From Clostridiales bacterium (GTDB taxonomy: Bacteria > Bacillota > Clostridia > Oscillospirales > Oscillospiraceae), in assembly GCA_019422005.1 (NCBI GenBank), contig JAHZEF010000072.1:1-11717 (forward strand): a DNA stretch of 11,717 bases, in the 5' to 3' direction. Position numbers and translations under genes: made by a program. Positions 1 through 7,621 of this stretch are shown piece by piece; the stretch's first letter is position 1; each line of letters begins with the position of its first letter. Below the pieces are notes generated by a model. It saw nothing but the letters and a program-made list of their open reading frames with translations, was not told the DNA's origin and searched no databases.

Positions 1-3000
1 CATAGACGGCCGTGATCGTCTTACCCGTGCCCGCGTCCGCGTCCGCATAGGAAGCGGCTGCGGACGTTATCCGGACGTCCTCGCCGTTCTTCTGCCCCGT
101 CACAATCCCATCGGTAATTGCAGCCTCGGCCGTGCCGTCATAGGGCTTCTCCGTGGTCAGATTGCCGGATACCGTCAGCTCCGCCGGGAGAATGCGGATC
201 TGCACCGGGTCTTCGCCATAATAAACGGCGTGGGACGCGTATTCCACTCTGTACCAATACACGCCGGTCTGGCTGACGTTCCGAAGCTCGCCGGCAGCAA
301 TCCAGTTCCCGCTTTCCCCCGGATTTTCCTCCTCGCCGTCCTGCCGCAGCGCAAAGGATACTCCGGGATCCGTCACAGGCTCTCCGGTGGAACTGCTGAA
401 GGTCCAGCCGTCCGTGAGGGGATGGCTGCCGCCGGTATAAACTTCCTCGTATTGTTCCTTCGGCGTCACTTCCAGCGCCGCATTGGTAATCTCCAGCTGG
501 CAGCTGCCGGGCAGGATCTCAAAATTGCCGTAGTTTTCTTCCGCGTCCGCCTTCAAGCGGATGCCGACCGTATACGTTCCCACCTGGACTGCAGGATCCG
601 AAGGGCTGAATGCAAACGCCACATCGTCCTGGCTGAGCGTCCGGTCGAAGACGGCGTCTGTGATCTCCGCCTCCAGGATCACTGCAGCGCCCGTATATCC
701 CTTTGTGACCGTCCCGTTCACAGCGCCCTTTGCCGCAAGCTGCACCTGCGCCTTCCGGATCACCACGTCCACCTTGCCGGAGGCCGCGTCTGTGACCACC
801 TGCCGGACGGCATAATTCCCTGCATCCGCACCGGCCAGCGTAACCGCCGTATTCAGGACGGCGACGTCCGCGGCGGGCGAAACGTCGGGAGCGGCGATTG
901 TACCGGCGGGCGTGCTGAGAACCAGCTTCACATCGTCGTCCGGCAGAATGTCGGCAGACACCGGCTCGCCGGTCAGGCTGACCTGGCAGGTCCCGTCATA
1001 CGGCCGGTCCACCGCGTCCACGCCGGTGACAGTAATGGGCTTTTGCGTAATGCTGCCGGCCTTCTGTACCGTCAGCGTCACACTGCCATCCGCGAGGACG
1101 GCGCCGGAACAGCTGTAATCGCCCCAGTCTTCCGCACCGCTCAGATCCAGCGTCAGGCTGACGTCCTTGTTCCGTCCGGCGTTTTCATCGGAATATGTGC
1201 CCGAAACGGCATCCACCTGAATCGGTTCACCGGAGACACCCGCCGCCGCAGCGGTGAGGCCCTCCAGCGTCCCGGCAAGCTGCCGGCCGCCGTCATAGGG
1301 TTTGGTAAACTGCCCGGGAATCCCCCGGATCTCCAGCTGTGCAGGCTTCATGTCAATCCGGAAGGAACCGACCTCCACCGCATAATTGTCCGCCTGGATC
1401 CGGTACCAGTACGTGCCGTTGTCCGCCACATGGCGGAACGAGCCCAGAGCCCCGGCATGCTCCCACGCCTCCTCCGACGGCTTCTCTTCGCTTCGGAGGA
1501 ACGTCACGGCAAAGTCTTCGCCGGGCGTCAGAGCCGTACCGTCAATTCCCTGAACCGAAATTTGGCCGGAAAGCGGATGCGCCCCTCCATCATAGGCCTT
1601 TTCATAGTCAGAAGACGTCACCTGGAGAACCGCGCTGCCGACAGTCACCTTTACCACCCGGTGGGCCGGATTGTAGCTGCCGTCCCCATCGTACGCAATC
1701 CGCAGCCAGTATTCCCCCACAGCAGCCGGCGGTTCCAGTTCCTCTGCCGCCGTCTCTGTTTCGGCTCCGTTTTCCGTCCTGTAGAACTGATAGCGCAGCG
1801 CCCCTGACGGCTGATCCGCACCGTTGACGCCGGGTGCAAGGGAAGCCGTCTGATACTGCGCCTCACTGACGGCGCTCCCGGTATACCGGACGTTGAGATC
1901 GTCAGCCTGAATCACCGGATCGGCCTTCGCCACCGTAAGGGTGTACTGCGCCGTTCCCTCGCCAAAGTTCCCGGCAGGGCTGCCCGCCGCCGTAACGAGG
2001 ATGGTGACCGGAGTCTCTCCCGTCGCCCGGTGAAGCGTTACCAGGCCGGTGTGCTCGTCCACGCTGGCGATCTCCGGCGCCGAGCTCTGATAAGTAATCT
2101 GCGCGCCGGTGGGGACATCCGCCACAAACCCTTTGCCGGCAACGGCAAACGGCCCGTCGCCCAGAGTTTTGGCCACGGTCTTCTGCGTCCCGTCCCAGCC
2201 TTCGGTATCCGACTCCAGCCCGACTGTCTGCCCGGCTTCCCCGATGATCACTTCATACGCTGCAATTTCCGCCTGATAATTGGCGGCGGACAGCGCCGGC
2301 TCAATCCGGTATCTTCCCGCTTCCGCAAGCCCGGGCAGCCCCGGATGGGCGGTATTGTCCTCCGACCATCCGCCGGCGCCTTCGTTCAGGCCGGGATCCC
2401 ATTTGCGGCTGATATAGGCGATGGAATAGTCGCTCTCATCATCCTGCCCCTTCAGGCCCGCCGGATCCACCGTCACCCCCGGAATCTCCTGCTCCCGGCC
2501 GGTGTAGGTGAGACGGACCGTCTCCGGCACCGTCACAGTGAGCGGAGCCTTGCGGATTTCAAACTGGCCATAGTAGGACGGGAACGAATAGTTGGGGATC
2601 GAGTAGTTCCTCCCGTCAAACTCAAAATTGGGAAACACATAATAGGTGCCCGCGTCAATGGGCGTCACATTTTTCGCGCCCTCCGTCAGCCTGTCGTAAT
2701 ACAGATACGGCGTATCTGCATTGAGCTTCAGGATCCCGTCGGCAAACAGATCCCCCGTCTGATCCACCGTGACAAGGCCGCCGTCGTACACGCCGCCCGA
2801 ATACTCCGCCGGCTCTGCAGATACCTCCGGGATCTCGATAATCAGCTGTGGGTCAATCGACCACTGCCCCAGCTGGAAGCTTCTGACCGTCTCTGCTTCT
2901 CCGACCCAGAAATAGTTGGAATTGGTGAGCACCGCCTCCGCCGTATATTCCCCGGCGTCTTTCGCGGCGGCCTGCGTGACGGTAAAAATCTCCTCAGACA

Positions 3001-5884
3001 GGATTGCGCCGGTCCGGTTGGTATAGTATTCTGCAGTCAGGGTGCGGGTACCGTCCGCTGCGTCCGAATAGCGGTACTGCACATCATGCTTATCGGGAGT
3101 CTCCATCCAGTCCTGCTCTGCGCTGGGATTGGTGACCGACTCCTGCACCGTCCCGTCATAGGTATTGTGCGTGGCCTTCAATGTGGGCTTCTGAACCGGC
3201 GCCTTTGTGACCGTCCAGGCAATCACGGCCTTCCCGCCGGACACAGAGACGCTGCCGGCTGTCGAACCGCCCGGAGCGGCCCACTGGTAATTGTCCGCAT
3301 CCTTCAGCGTCAGCGTGACCGTATAGCTGCCGGCGTCCACAGCCTGATAGGTCCCCTCCGCGTCATACAGGCCGCTGGCCTCATCCACCTGTACGCCGGT
3401 CCGCACCAGCCCCTGATAGTAGCGGGCGGAGGGTACAATCCGCGGCAGCGAAACCTCGGCCTTTTCCACCCGGACCGGAACCGATCGGGTCTCCGTTTCA
3501 TACCCGGCCAGACGGAACGTCACCTGAACCTCATAGTCGCCCGCCAGCGTGATGCTCGCGCCGGAGTAATACGCGTCATGCCCGGCCGTATGGGTCTCTG
3601 TTTTTTCCTGGCCGCCCTCTGTCCAGGCAAAGGTGATCTCCGTGCCCTCCGGCATGCCGCTGACCGTCACGGTTTCCTGGGGCGTCCCGGAATAAGTGCG
3701 GCCGGGCGTAATCGCCGCTGCCCGGGCGTCCTTCATGCTGCGCTGGCGAACCGTATACTCTGTGGTCAGTGTCGCCGTTCCCGTTCCGTGATCCTCCAGC
3801 GTATACCCGGCAGCTGCCTGCGGGGCGACGGTATACACCTCCGGATCATATGTAAAGGTCACACGGACCTGATACTCCCCGATCTCCGTATCCGCCGGCT
3901 GCACATCCGACCATTCGCTGCCTGCAATCACGGACTTCCATTCCGTCAGCCCTTTGGCTGCGCCGTCCGGAATACGCAGCACCTCAAACACCGGATTCGG
4001 GTTTTCCGCTCCTGTCTGCGTATAGCGGTCCGTCCCCTGAAAGGTGGTACCGGAAAAATTCAGCGCCGCTTTTTTCACCTGGATACGCAGCTTCAGCTGG
4101 CTGCCGGCGCTTTCCGATGCATCTTCAAAGATCCCGCCGCCGACGTTCGGCTGAAAGACAACCGGGATCTCATAAGTGCCTTCCTGCCGCGGCGCCGTAT
4201 CCACGCCATCCCCCCAGGCCAGCTCTCCGCTGATCCCGCTGGCGCTGCTGACGGCAACATGATCCAGCAGATCCTGATCCAGGGCGTCGGTGGTGGTGAT
4301 GACAAGGGGTTCCTGCAGGGTAAGCACCGCCTGCCTGGATCTGCTGCTCTCCTCCGTATGCTTTTCCCCGTTGGCGCAGGTATAGGTAATCACCGTGGAG
4401 GGGCCGGCGGCAATCACCGGATTGGTGAGGCCGGTTACCCTGTAATCATGCCGGAGCTGTGTGGAAGGCGCATCATACTGCTTGATCACCCTGTAGCCGC
4501 AGCTTTCCCGCGTACAGTAGTCGTAAGTATATCCATTGCTTTCGCAGGTGGCGTCAAAGTGCGCCAGCTCCTGTCCCAGATTCTGGTTCGCCAGCTGATG
4601 CCCCAGGGCGTCGATGTATTGAAAATAATCCTGTGTCAACCCTCCGAACGTAAAGGTATACGCCAGCCGCCCTCTGGTCGTACAGGTGGGCTCCACATCC
4701 TGATCCGGGTTCCGCACCATGGGCGTGACCTGTCCCAGATAACAGTTGACGGAATTTTCAAACAGGCCTGCCGTTTTCTCGTCCGGCGTCAGGAAGTCTG
4801 TACCGACGCTGACGGAGGGATAGTCTCCGACCGGCTTCGTGGTGGAGTATGCCGAGTAGGGATCCGTGCCAAACGCCGCGCTCTGCACCTCCTGCAGCGC
4901 ACAGCCGCCCTCCGTACCGGCGCTCACCGTCACTGTCTTCAGGGCCTGGTAATTATAGAACGCCTCCGCTCCGATGGTGGACACCGTGGACGGGATGGTC
5001 AGCTGTTCCAATTTCCGGTTGGGCGCGCCCAGGCTGCGGTAAAACGCCCGGTCCCCAATGGAAACCAGCCCTTCACTGAGGGCGATTTCCCCCAGATTGC
5101 AGCCTGAAAATGCCGCCTCGCCGATCTCCCTGATTCCCGCCGGAAGACGGATCTCCGTCAGGCCGGTGCTGCTGAACGCATAATCGGGAATCTTGTTTTC
5201 CGTTCGCTCCACGGCGCTTCCTTCCGTTGTTTCCACAGCGGTGATATTGCCGCCCAGGGTCACTCCGGTCAATTTGCTGCAGTTATAGAAGGCATAGCTG
5301 CCCAGTTCTGTAACGCCCGAGAGATCCAGCGGCGCGCCCGCCCCGCCGGCTTCATCGGTAAAGACCGCGTTGTCATCATTATAAAAGGCCCGTTCCCCAA
5401 TACAGGAAAGGCCGGAGGCGTCCTGAAACACCACCCTTTTCAGCGCGGACAGATTGGTAAACGCGTTGCTGCCGATACCGGCCACGCCGCCGGCAATATA
5501 AACCGCACTGGCGCCGCTGGCATTCCAGAGGCTGCAGCCTCCCGGGCCGTAATCCGGAACATCGCTTCGCTCCGGATCTGCTCCCGCGCCCGGCGCAAGG
5601 AAGACGATCATGTCTGAAACAGCTCCGGTCGGCCCGATTACCTGCCGGGAGGCCGCTCCCCAATACAGATCCGTATCCTCCAGTGCAAACCAGGAAAACG
5701 TCTCTGGAAATTTCGCCTCACCGGCCGGCAGCGAGTCGTTGAGTTCCCCGATTTTCCCGGTAAACCACGCCGTGGTCTCCGCTTCCGGCGGCCCCACCGC
5801 CGCCCGTGCCGCTGCCGGGAGCAGTGAGAACGCCATTGCGAAAACCAGCAGCATACTGAGTATCCTCTTCCCTATTTGCTTCAT
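1..5884 (-). CDS. giant secreted LRR (BspA-type) / YDG-repeat adhesin-like surface protein, 3' end outside window
   Basis: The frame opens at ATG 5884-5882 behind a strong AAGGAGG (5893-5899, 8-nt spacing) and stays open to the window edge, giving 1961 visible codons. Residues 1-28 are a signal peptide: MKQIGKR, a hydrophobic stretch, then cleavage near ARA/A. About 100-325 is a BspA-type LRR_5 block with IGxxAF-like units; the conserved Phe sits at 142, 167, 199, 237, 259, 281 and 309. About 381-505 is Cys-rich, with C446, C457, C462-Gly and C503. From about 700 on are Ig-like repeats keyed by Y-D/T/S-G motifs (Tyr 731, 909, 1033, 1127, 1334, 1431, 1530, 1629, 1730, 1816, 1915), with a Big_2-like segment near 1225-1310. 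The last seven motifs recur about every 99 residues and match YDG/MBG domains, for example KPYDGT. Expected to be exported and to act in adhesion or as a surface stalk. The anchor is not visible. Ligand unknown. Expression is probably set by the invertible promoter upstream. Confidence 0.9.
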   Translation of the reverse strand, partial: MKQIGKRILSMLLVFAMAFSLLPAAARAAVGPPEAETTAWFTGKIGELNDSLPAGEAKFPETFSWFALEDTDLYWGAASRQVIGPTGAVSDMIVFLAPGAGADPERSDVPDYGPGGCSLWNASGASAVYIAGGVAGIGSNAFTNLSALKRVVFQDASGLSCIGERAFYNDDNAVFTDEAGGAGAPLDLSGVTELGSYAFYNCSKLTGVTLGGNITAVETTEGSAVERTENKIPDYAFSSTGLTEIRLPAGIREIGEAAFSGCNLGEIALSEGLVSIGDRAFYRSLGAPNRKLEQLTIPSTVSTIGAEAFYNYQALKTVTVSAGTEGGCALQEVQSAAFGTDPYSAYSTTKPVGDYPSVSVGTDFLTPDEKTAGLFENSVNCYLGQVTPMVRNPDQDVEPTCTTRGRLAYTFTFGGLTQDYFQYIDALGHQLANQNLGQELAHFDATCESNGYTYDYCTRESCGYRVIKQYDAPSTQLRHDYRVTGLTNPVIAAGPSTVITYTCANGEKHTEESSRSRQAVLTLQEPLVITTTDALDQDLLDHVAVSSASGISGELAWGDGVDTAPRQEGTYEIPVVFQPNVGGGIFEDASESAGSQLKLRIQVKKAALNFSGTTFQGTDRYTQTGAENPNPVFEVLRIPDGAAKGLTEWKSVIAGSEWSDVQPADTEIGEYQVRVTFTYDPEVYTVAPQAAAGYTLEDHGTGTATLTTEYTVRQRSMKDARAAAITPGRTYSGTPQETVTVSGMPEGTEITFAWTEGGQEKTETHTAGHDAYYSGASITLAGDYEVQVTFRLAGYETETRSVPVRVEKAEVSLPRIVPSARYYQGLVRTGVQVDEASGLYDAEGTYQAVDAGSYTVTLTLKDADNYQWAAPGGSTAGSVSVSGGKAVIAWTVTKAPVQKPTLKATHNTYDGTVQESVTNPSAEQDWMETPDKHDVQYRYSDAADGTRTLTAEYYTNRTGAILSEEIFTVTQAAAKDAGEYTAEAVLTNSNYFWVGEAETVRSFQLGQWSIDPQLIIEIPEVSAEPAEYSGGVYDGGLVTVDQTGDLFADGILKLNADTPYLYYDRLTEGAKNVTPIDAGTYYVFPNFEFDGRNYSIPNYSFPSYYGQFEIRKAPLTVTVPETVRLTYTGREQEIPGVTVDPAGLKGQDDESDYSIAYISRKWDPGLNEGAGGWSEDNTAHPGLPGLAEAGRYRIEPALSAANYQAEIAAYEVIIGEAGQTVGLESDTEGWDGTQKTVAKTLGDGPFAVAGKGFVADVPTGAQITYQSSAPEIASVDEHTGLVTLHRATGETPVTILVTAAGSPAGNFGEGTAQYTLTVAKADPVIQADDLNVRYTGSAVSEAQYQTASLAPGVNGADQPSGALRYQFYRTENGAETETAAEELEPPAAVGEYWLRIAYDGDGSYNPAHRVVKVTVGSAVLQVTSSDYEKAYDGGAHPLSGQISVQGIDGTALTPGEDFAVTFLRSEEKPSEEAWEHAGALGSFRHVADNGTYWYRIQADNYAVEVGSFRIDMKPAQLEIRGIPGQFTKPYDGGRQLAGTLEGLTAAAAGVSGEPIQVDAVSGTYSDENAGRNKDVSLTLDLSGAEDWGDYSCSGAVLADGSVTLTVQKAGSITQKPITVTGVDAVDRPYDGTCQVSLTGEPVSADILPDDDVKLVLSTPAGTIAAPDVSPAADVAVLNTAVTLAGADAGNYAVRQVVTDAASGKVDVVIRKAQVQLAAKGAVNGTVTKGYTGAAVILEAEITDAVFDRTLSQDDVAFAFSPSDPAVQVGTYTVGIRLKADAEENYGNFEILPGSCQLEITNAALEVTPKEQYEEVYTGGSHPLTDGWTFSSSTGEPVTDPGVSFALRQDGEEENPGESGNWIAAGELRNVSQTGVYWYRVEYASHAVYYGEDPVQIRILPAELTVSGNLTTEKPYDGTAEAAITDGIVTGQKNGEDVRITSAAASYADADAGTGKTITAVY

Positions 5885-6042
5885 CGTCGTTTCCTCCTTG
5901 ATCATCGTTTTGCCGGATCCGCGTCCGCCGCACCGTGTGCGCACGGCAGGCGTCCATACAGATCCCCCCGGGGGAACCGCCCCGGGCCCGGCACGGAACA
6001 CCGTCCGTCACCCCGCTCATCGACACCCCATCCCACCCTTCC
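5885..6042 (-). other. GC-rich leader of the giant surface-protein gene
   Basis: This stretch lies between the surface-protein start and the nearest recombinase-type site. It holds the ribosome site AAGGAGG (5893-5899). It can form an all-GC hairpin with arms 5967-5973 and 5980-5986 and a 6-nt loop, with no U-run after it. I see no credible -35/-10 pair facing the gene, which is why the promoter is sought in the segment beyond 6074. No gene is supported here; the ORFs crossing it are low-quality frames overlapping the surface gene. Confidence 0.6.
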
Positions 6043-6064
6043 GGACAGAATCAGGCTTCTGTTC
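6043..6064 (+). repeat. recombinase core site A (direct copy)
   Basis: 22-bp site: arm GGACAGAA (6043-6050), core TCAGGC (6051-6056), arm TTCTGTTC (6057-6064). The right arm reversed reads GAACAGAA, 7 of 8 identical to the left arm, so two inverted recombinase-binding arms flank an asymmetric 6-bp crossover. This is the architecture of tyrosine-recombinase sites such as dif. It is identical to site B over 24 bp (6041-6064 and 6072-6095) in the same orientation, 31 bp apart. Confidence 0.8.
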
Positions 6065-6073
6065 AGTTTTGCC

Positions 6074-6095
6074 GGACAGAATCAGGCTTCTGTTC
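6074..6095 (+). repeat. recombinase core site B (direct copy)
   Basis: Second perfect copy of the 22-bp site, same orientation as site A, with a 7-bp gap between the two 24-bp matches. The match to the inverted site C extends to 23 bp (6074-6096 against 6343-6365), so B is the best inversion partner of C. Arms are at 6074-6081 and 6088-6095; the core TCAGGC is at 6082-6087. Confidence 0.8.
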
Positions 6096-6269
6096 CCAAA
6101 CAATCCTGAAAAGCTTTCCAGTTCCCGAAGAGCAGGGATTGCTGCCTGTCTGTTGTGCAAAAACGGTGGATCAAAGCGGGAACTCGATGAAAAATTCCCA
6201 TGAAAAAGCAGGCTGGCAACAAAAATACGTTGACGGCCTTTGGTTTTCCTGCGCCTGAAGCAAAAACAC

Positions 6270-6298
6270 TTGATTTTGGAAATTTTAACTGGTAAAAT
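6270..6298 (+). promoter_or_regulatory. sigma-A-type promoter in the invertible segment, facing away from the surface gene
   Basis: TTGATT at 6270-6275, a 17-bp spacer and TAAAAT at 6293-6298, in an AT-rich patch. No pair of similar quality was found facing left inside the segment. In the present orientation transcription would run toward and antisense through the recombinase pseudogene; after inversion it would run into the giant surface-protein gene. Confidence 0.6.
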
Positions 6299-6334
6299 TA
6301 ACTATATATTTTATGTAATCAGGGAGGATCTTCC

Positions 6335-6373
6335 ATGAAGTTGGAACAGAAGCCTGATTCTGTCCAGTGCTAG
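6335..6373 (+). CDS. possible 12-codon leader ORF crossing site C
   Basis: A good ribosome site, AGGGAGGA (6321-6328), lies 6 nt before an ATG (6335). The frame reads MKLEQKPDSVQC and stops at TAG 6371-6373. It lies directly downstream of the promoter at 6270-6298 and runs through recombinase site C, so inversion at B and C would change its end to MKLEQKPDSVRQN then stop. It is never fused to the surface protein, which has its own start. It may be a leader peptide coupled to expression, or simply a chance ORF. Confidence 0.3.
   Translation: MKLEQKPDSVQC
6344..6365 (-). repeat. recombinase core site C (inverted copy)
   Basis: Perfect inverted copy of sites A and B: arms GAACAGAA (6344-6351) and TTCTGTCC (6358-6365) around core GCCTGA (6352-6357). 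The core is the reverse complement of that in A and B, so recombination with either would invert the intervening DNA. The site ends 4 bp before the stop codon of the adjacent tyrosine recombinase pseudogene. Confidence 0.8.
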
Positions 6374-7215
6374 GAAATCAGCCTCAGCTGCTCCAGCGTT
6401 TTCGCGTGCTCGGCTCCGGTGGAAATCAGATAAATGCGCGTCGTCTCGATGGAAGAGTGCCCCAGCACATCCGCCAGCTTCGCCACATCCCGGGACACCC
6501 GGTAGAAGCTCCGGGCAAAGAGATGGCGTAAATTATGCGGAAACACTTTGCCGGGCGCTACCCCTGCCGCTTCGCAGACAGCTTTCATGTCGTACCAGAT
6601 CTGTTTTCTGGAAAGCGGCCCCCCGCCTCTGGCGAGGAAAATCCCGCCGGAGGTGATTTTCTGCTTCCCTGCGTATTTCAGCAGCTTCCGTCACAGTTTC
6701 CCGGGCAGCAGGATGGTGCGGATCTTCCCCTTCATGGAAATTTCCGCCTTTCCCATACGCGCCGCCTCCACTGTGAGATAGGAAACCTCGGAAACCCGGA
6801 TTCCGGTGCTGCAGATGCTCTCCATCAGCAGGGCCAGCCGCGCTTTTCCCGTATGCTCCGCAGCAGTGATCAGGCGTTCATATTCTTCCCTGGTCAATTC
6901 TCTGCCCGAATCCCGGAACAGCCTGCGCTGCAGCCGGAGATGCCTGACTCTGCAGTCCCCTCTGCCGAGGCAATTGAGGAACCGGTCCAGAGCCATCAGA
7001 TTTCCGTTGACTGTGGCAGGAGCAGATCCCTACTGCAGCAGATGCGCTTTCCAGTCGGCTGCGGCAGCCTTTGAAACCGGCGCGCCATTGAGCCACACAA
7101 AAAACTGCGTCACCTCCCGAAGGTACTTTTCCTGAGTGGCCGCGCTCCTTTCCTCTTCCATCAAATAACGCTTGAAATCCGCAAGCTGCCCCGCGGTAAT
7201 TACTTTGCTTTTCAT
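6370..7215 (-). pseudogene. tyrosine recombinase/integrase, broken by two in-frame stops
   Basis: A single frame from ATG 7215 (AAAGGAG ribosome site about 6 nt upstream) to TAG at 6370 would encode 281 residues, the usual size of a compact XerC/D-like recombinase. It is interrupted by TAG at codon 62 (7030-7032) and TGA at codon 175 (6691-6693), with no frameshift. Codons 1-61 are the N-terminal SAM-like core-binding domain and about 95-281 the catalytic domain. Every catalytic residue remains: R140 in STGIRVSE, K162 in MKGK, H227 and R230 in HNLRH, H253 in LGHSS, Y262 in TTRIY. Homology flows smoothly across both stops, so they look like point mutations and recent decay. It abuts core site C and is the obvious candidate for having acted on sites A-C. 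Function without suppression of both stops is unlikely; sequencing error is possible. Confidence 0.85.
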
Positions 7216-7305
7216 ATTGCGCTCCTTTCAGCCGTTTTTCCTAGTGTGCCGGTTTCCCGCGGCGTTATGCCCTCCTGCCGTCGCGCGCCGGGCCGCGAGA
7301 ACAAG

Positions 7306-7346
7306 AAAGCGCTCAAACCCACCTGAAAGGTAGGTTTGAGCGCTTT
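7306..7346. terminator. long hairpin (19-bp stem), terminator-like
   Basis: Arms 7306-7324 and 7328-7346 pair over 19 positions with one G-T mismatch and a 3-nt loop. On the minus strand it is followed by a U-rich TTTCTTGTT, so it may stop leftward transcripts from the LysR gene before the recombinase. No U-run follows on the plus strand. The stem is unusually long for an intrinsic terminator, so another role is open. Confidence 0.5.
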
Positions 7347-7621
7347 GAAACATCTGATACCAGTTCTGTCGGGAACCGGCGCCTTCAAAACAGCCTGCAG
7401 CCGATGCAATCGCTCAGCCGCTTACTCCCATTCGACAACATATACTCCGTTTTGTTTAAAAGACTCTTTTCTCCCGCGTTCGCGGTGCTTCCGGTTATCT
7501 GCCGTCTCTATGGCCCCGCCCGTATGGGCTGATGGCAGCATCCACGGAACAGCTTTGGATAACGGCAGTATTTTCAATGTAATTATAAGCGGTTTCGCTC
7601 TGGAATGCAACCGGTTTTCCT
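7347..7621. other. intergenic stretch without a supported gene
   Basis: Between the hairpin and the LysR stop I see no recognisable gene. On the minus strand a 62-codon frame with a TTG start (7610-7422) begins 11 nt after the LysR stop, behind AAAGGA, and ends in KQNGVYVVEWE. It matches nothing I recognise and could be a decayed gene tail or chance. Nothing on the plus strand is convincing. Confidence 0.4.

Larger units (their letters stand above)
6074..6365. other. candidate invertible promoter segment (phase switch) between sites B and C
   Basis: About 248 bp of unique DNA (6096-6343) lies between inverted 22-bp sites B and C. It is far AT-richer at its right end than its surroundings and carries one good promoter facing right. 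After inversion the -10 would fall at about 6141-6146 reading left, giving a leader of roughly 250 nt to the surface-protein ATG at 5884. This resembles known invertible switches of gut and clostridial surface genes, such as cwpV of Clostridioides difficile. Inversion itself is inferred; the repeats, the site architecture and the promoter are read directly. A MITE is the main alternative, but I see no target duplication and the extra site A argues against it. Confidence 0.65.

Noticed and set aside
230..1807. Plus-strand ORF of 525 codons
   Set aside because: It uses the same triplet register as the minus-strand giant gene. Its Arg/His/Leu-rich text has no domain, and the minus frame gives clear YDG repeats.
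2030..5107. Plus-strand ORF of 1025 codons
   Set aside because: Mirror frame of the surface-protein gene, kept open by its GC-rich codon bias; no ribosome site or recognisable domain.
5718..6026. Minus-strand 102-codon ORF over the surface-protein start
   Set aside because: Different frame from the signal-peptide-bearing gene, with low-complexity content; the strong ribosome site serves ATG 5884 instead.
6200..6298. 32-codon plus-strand frame MKKQAGNKNTLTAF ending in FNW
   Set aside because: No ribosome site, and its stop lies inside the promoter -10 box; treated as chance.
6074..6365. MITE bounded by 22-bp terminal inverted repeats
   Set aside because: No target-site duplication is visible, a third direct copy lies outside, and the repeats have recombinase core-site symmetry, so an invertible segment fits better.
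6691..6996. Independent 101-codon recombinase-like gene
   Set aside because: It is in frame with the sequence on both sides and is the middle part of one stop-interrupted recombinase, not a separate gene.
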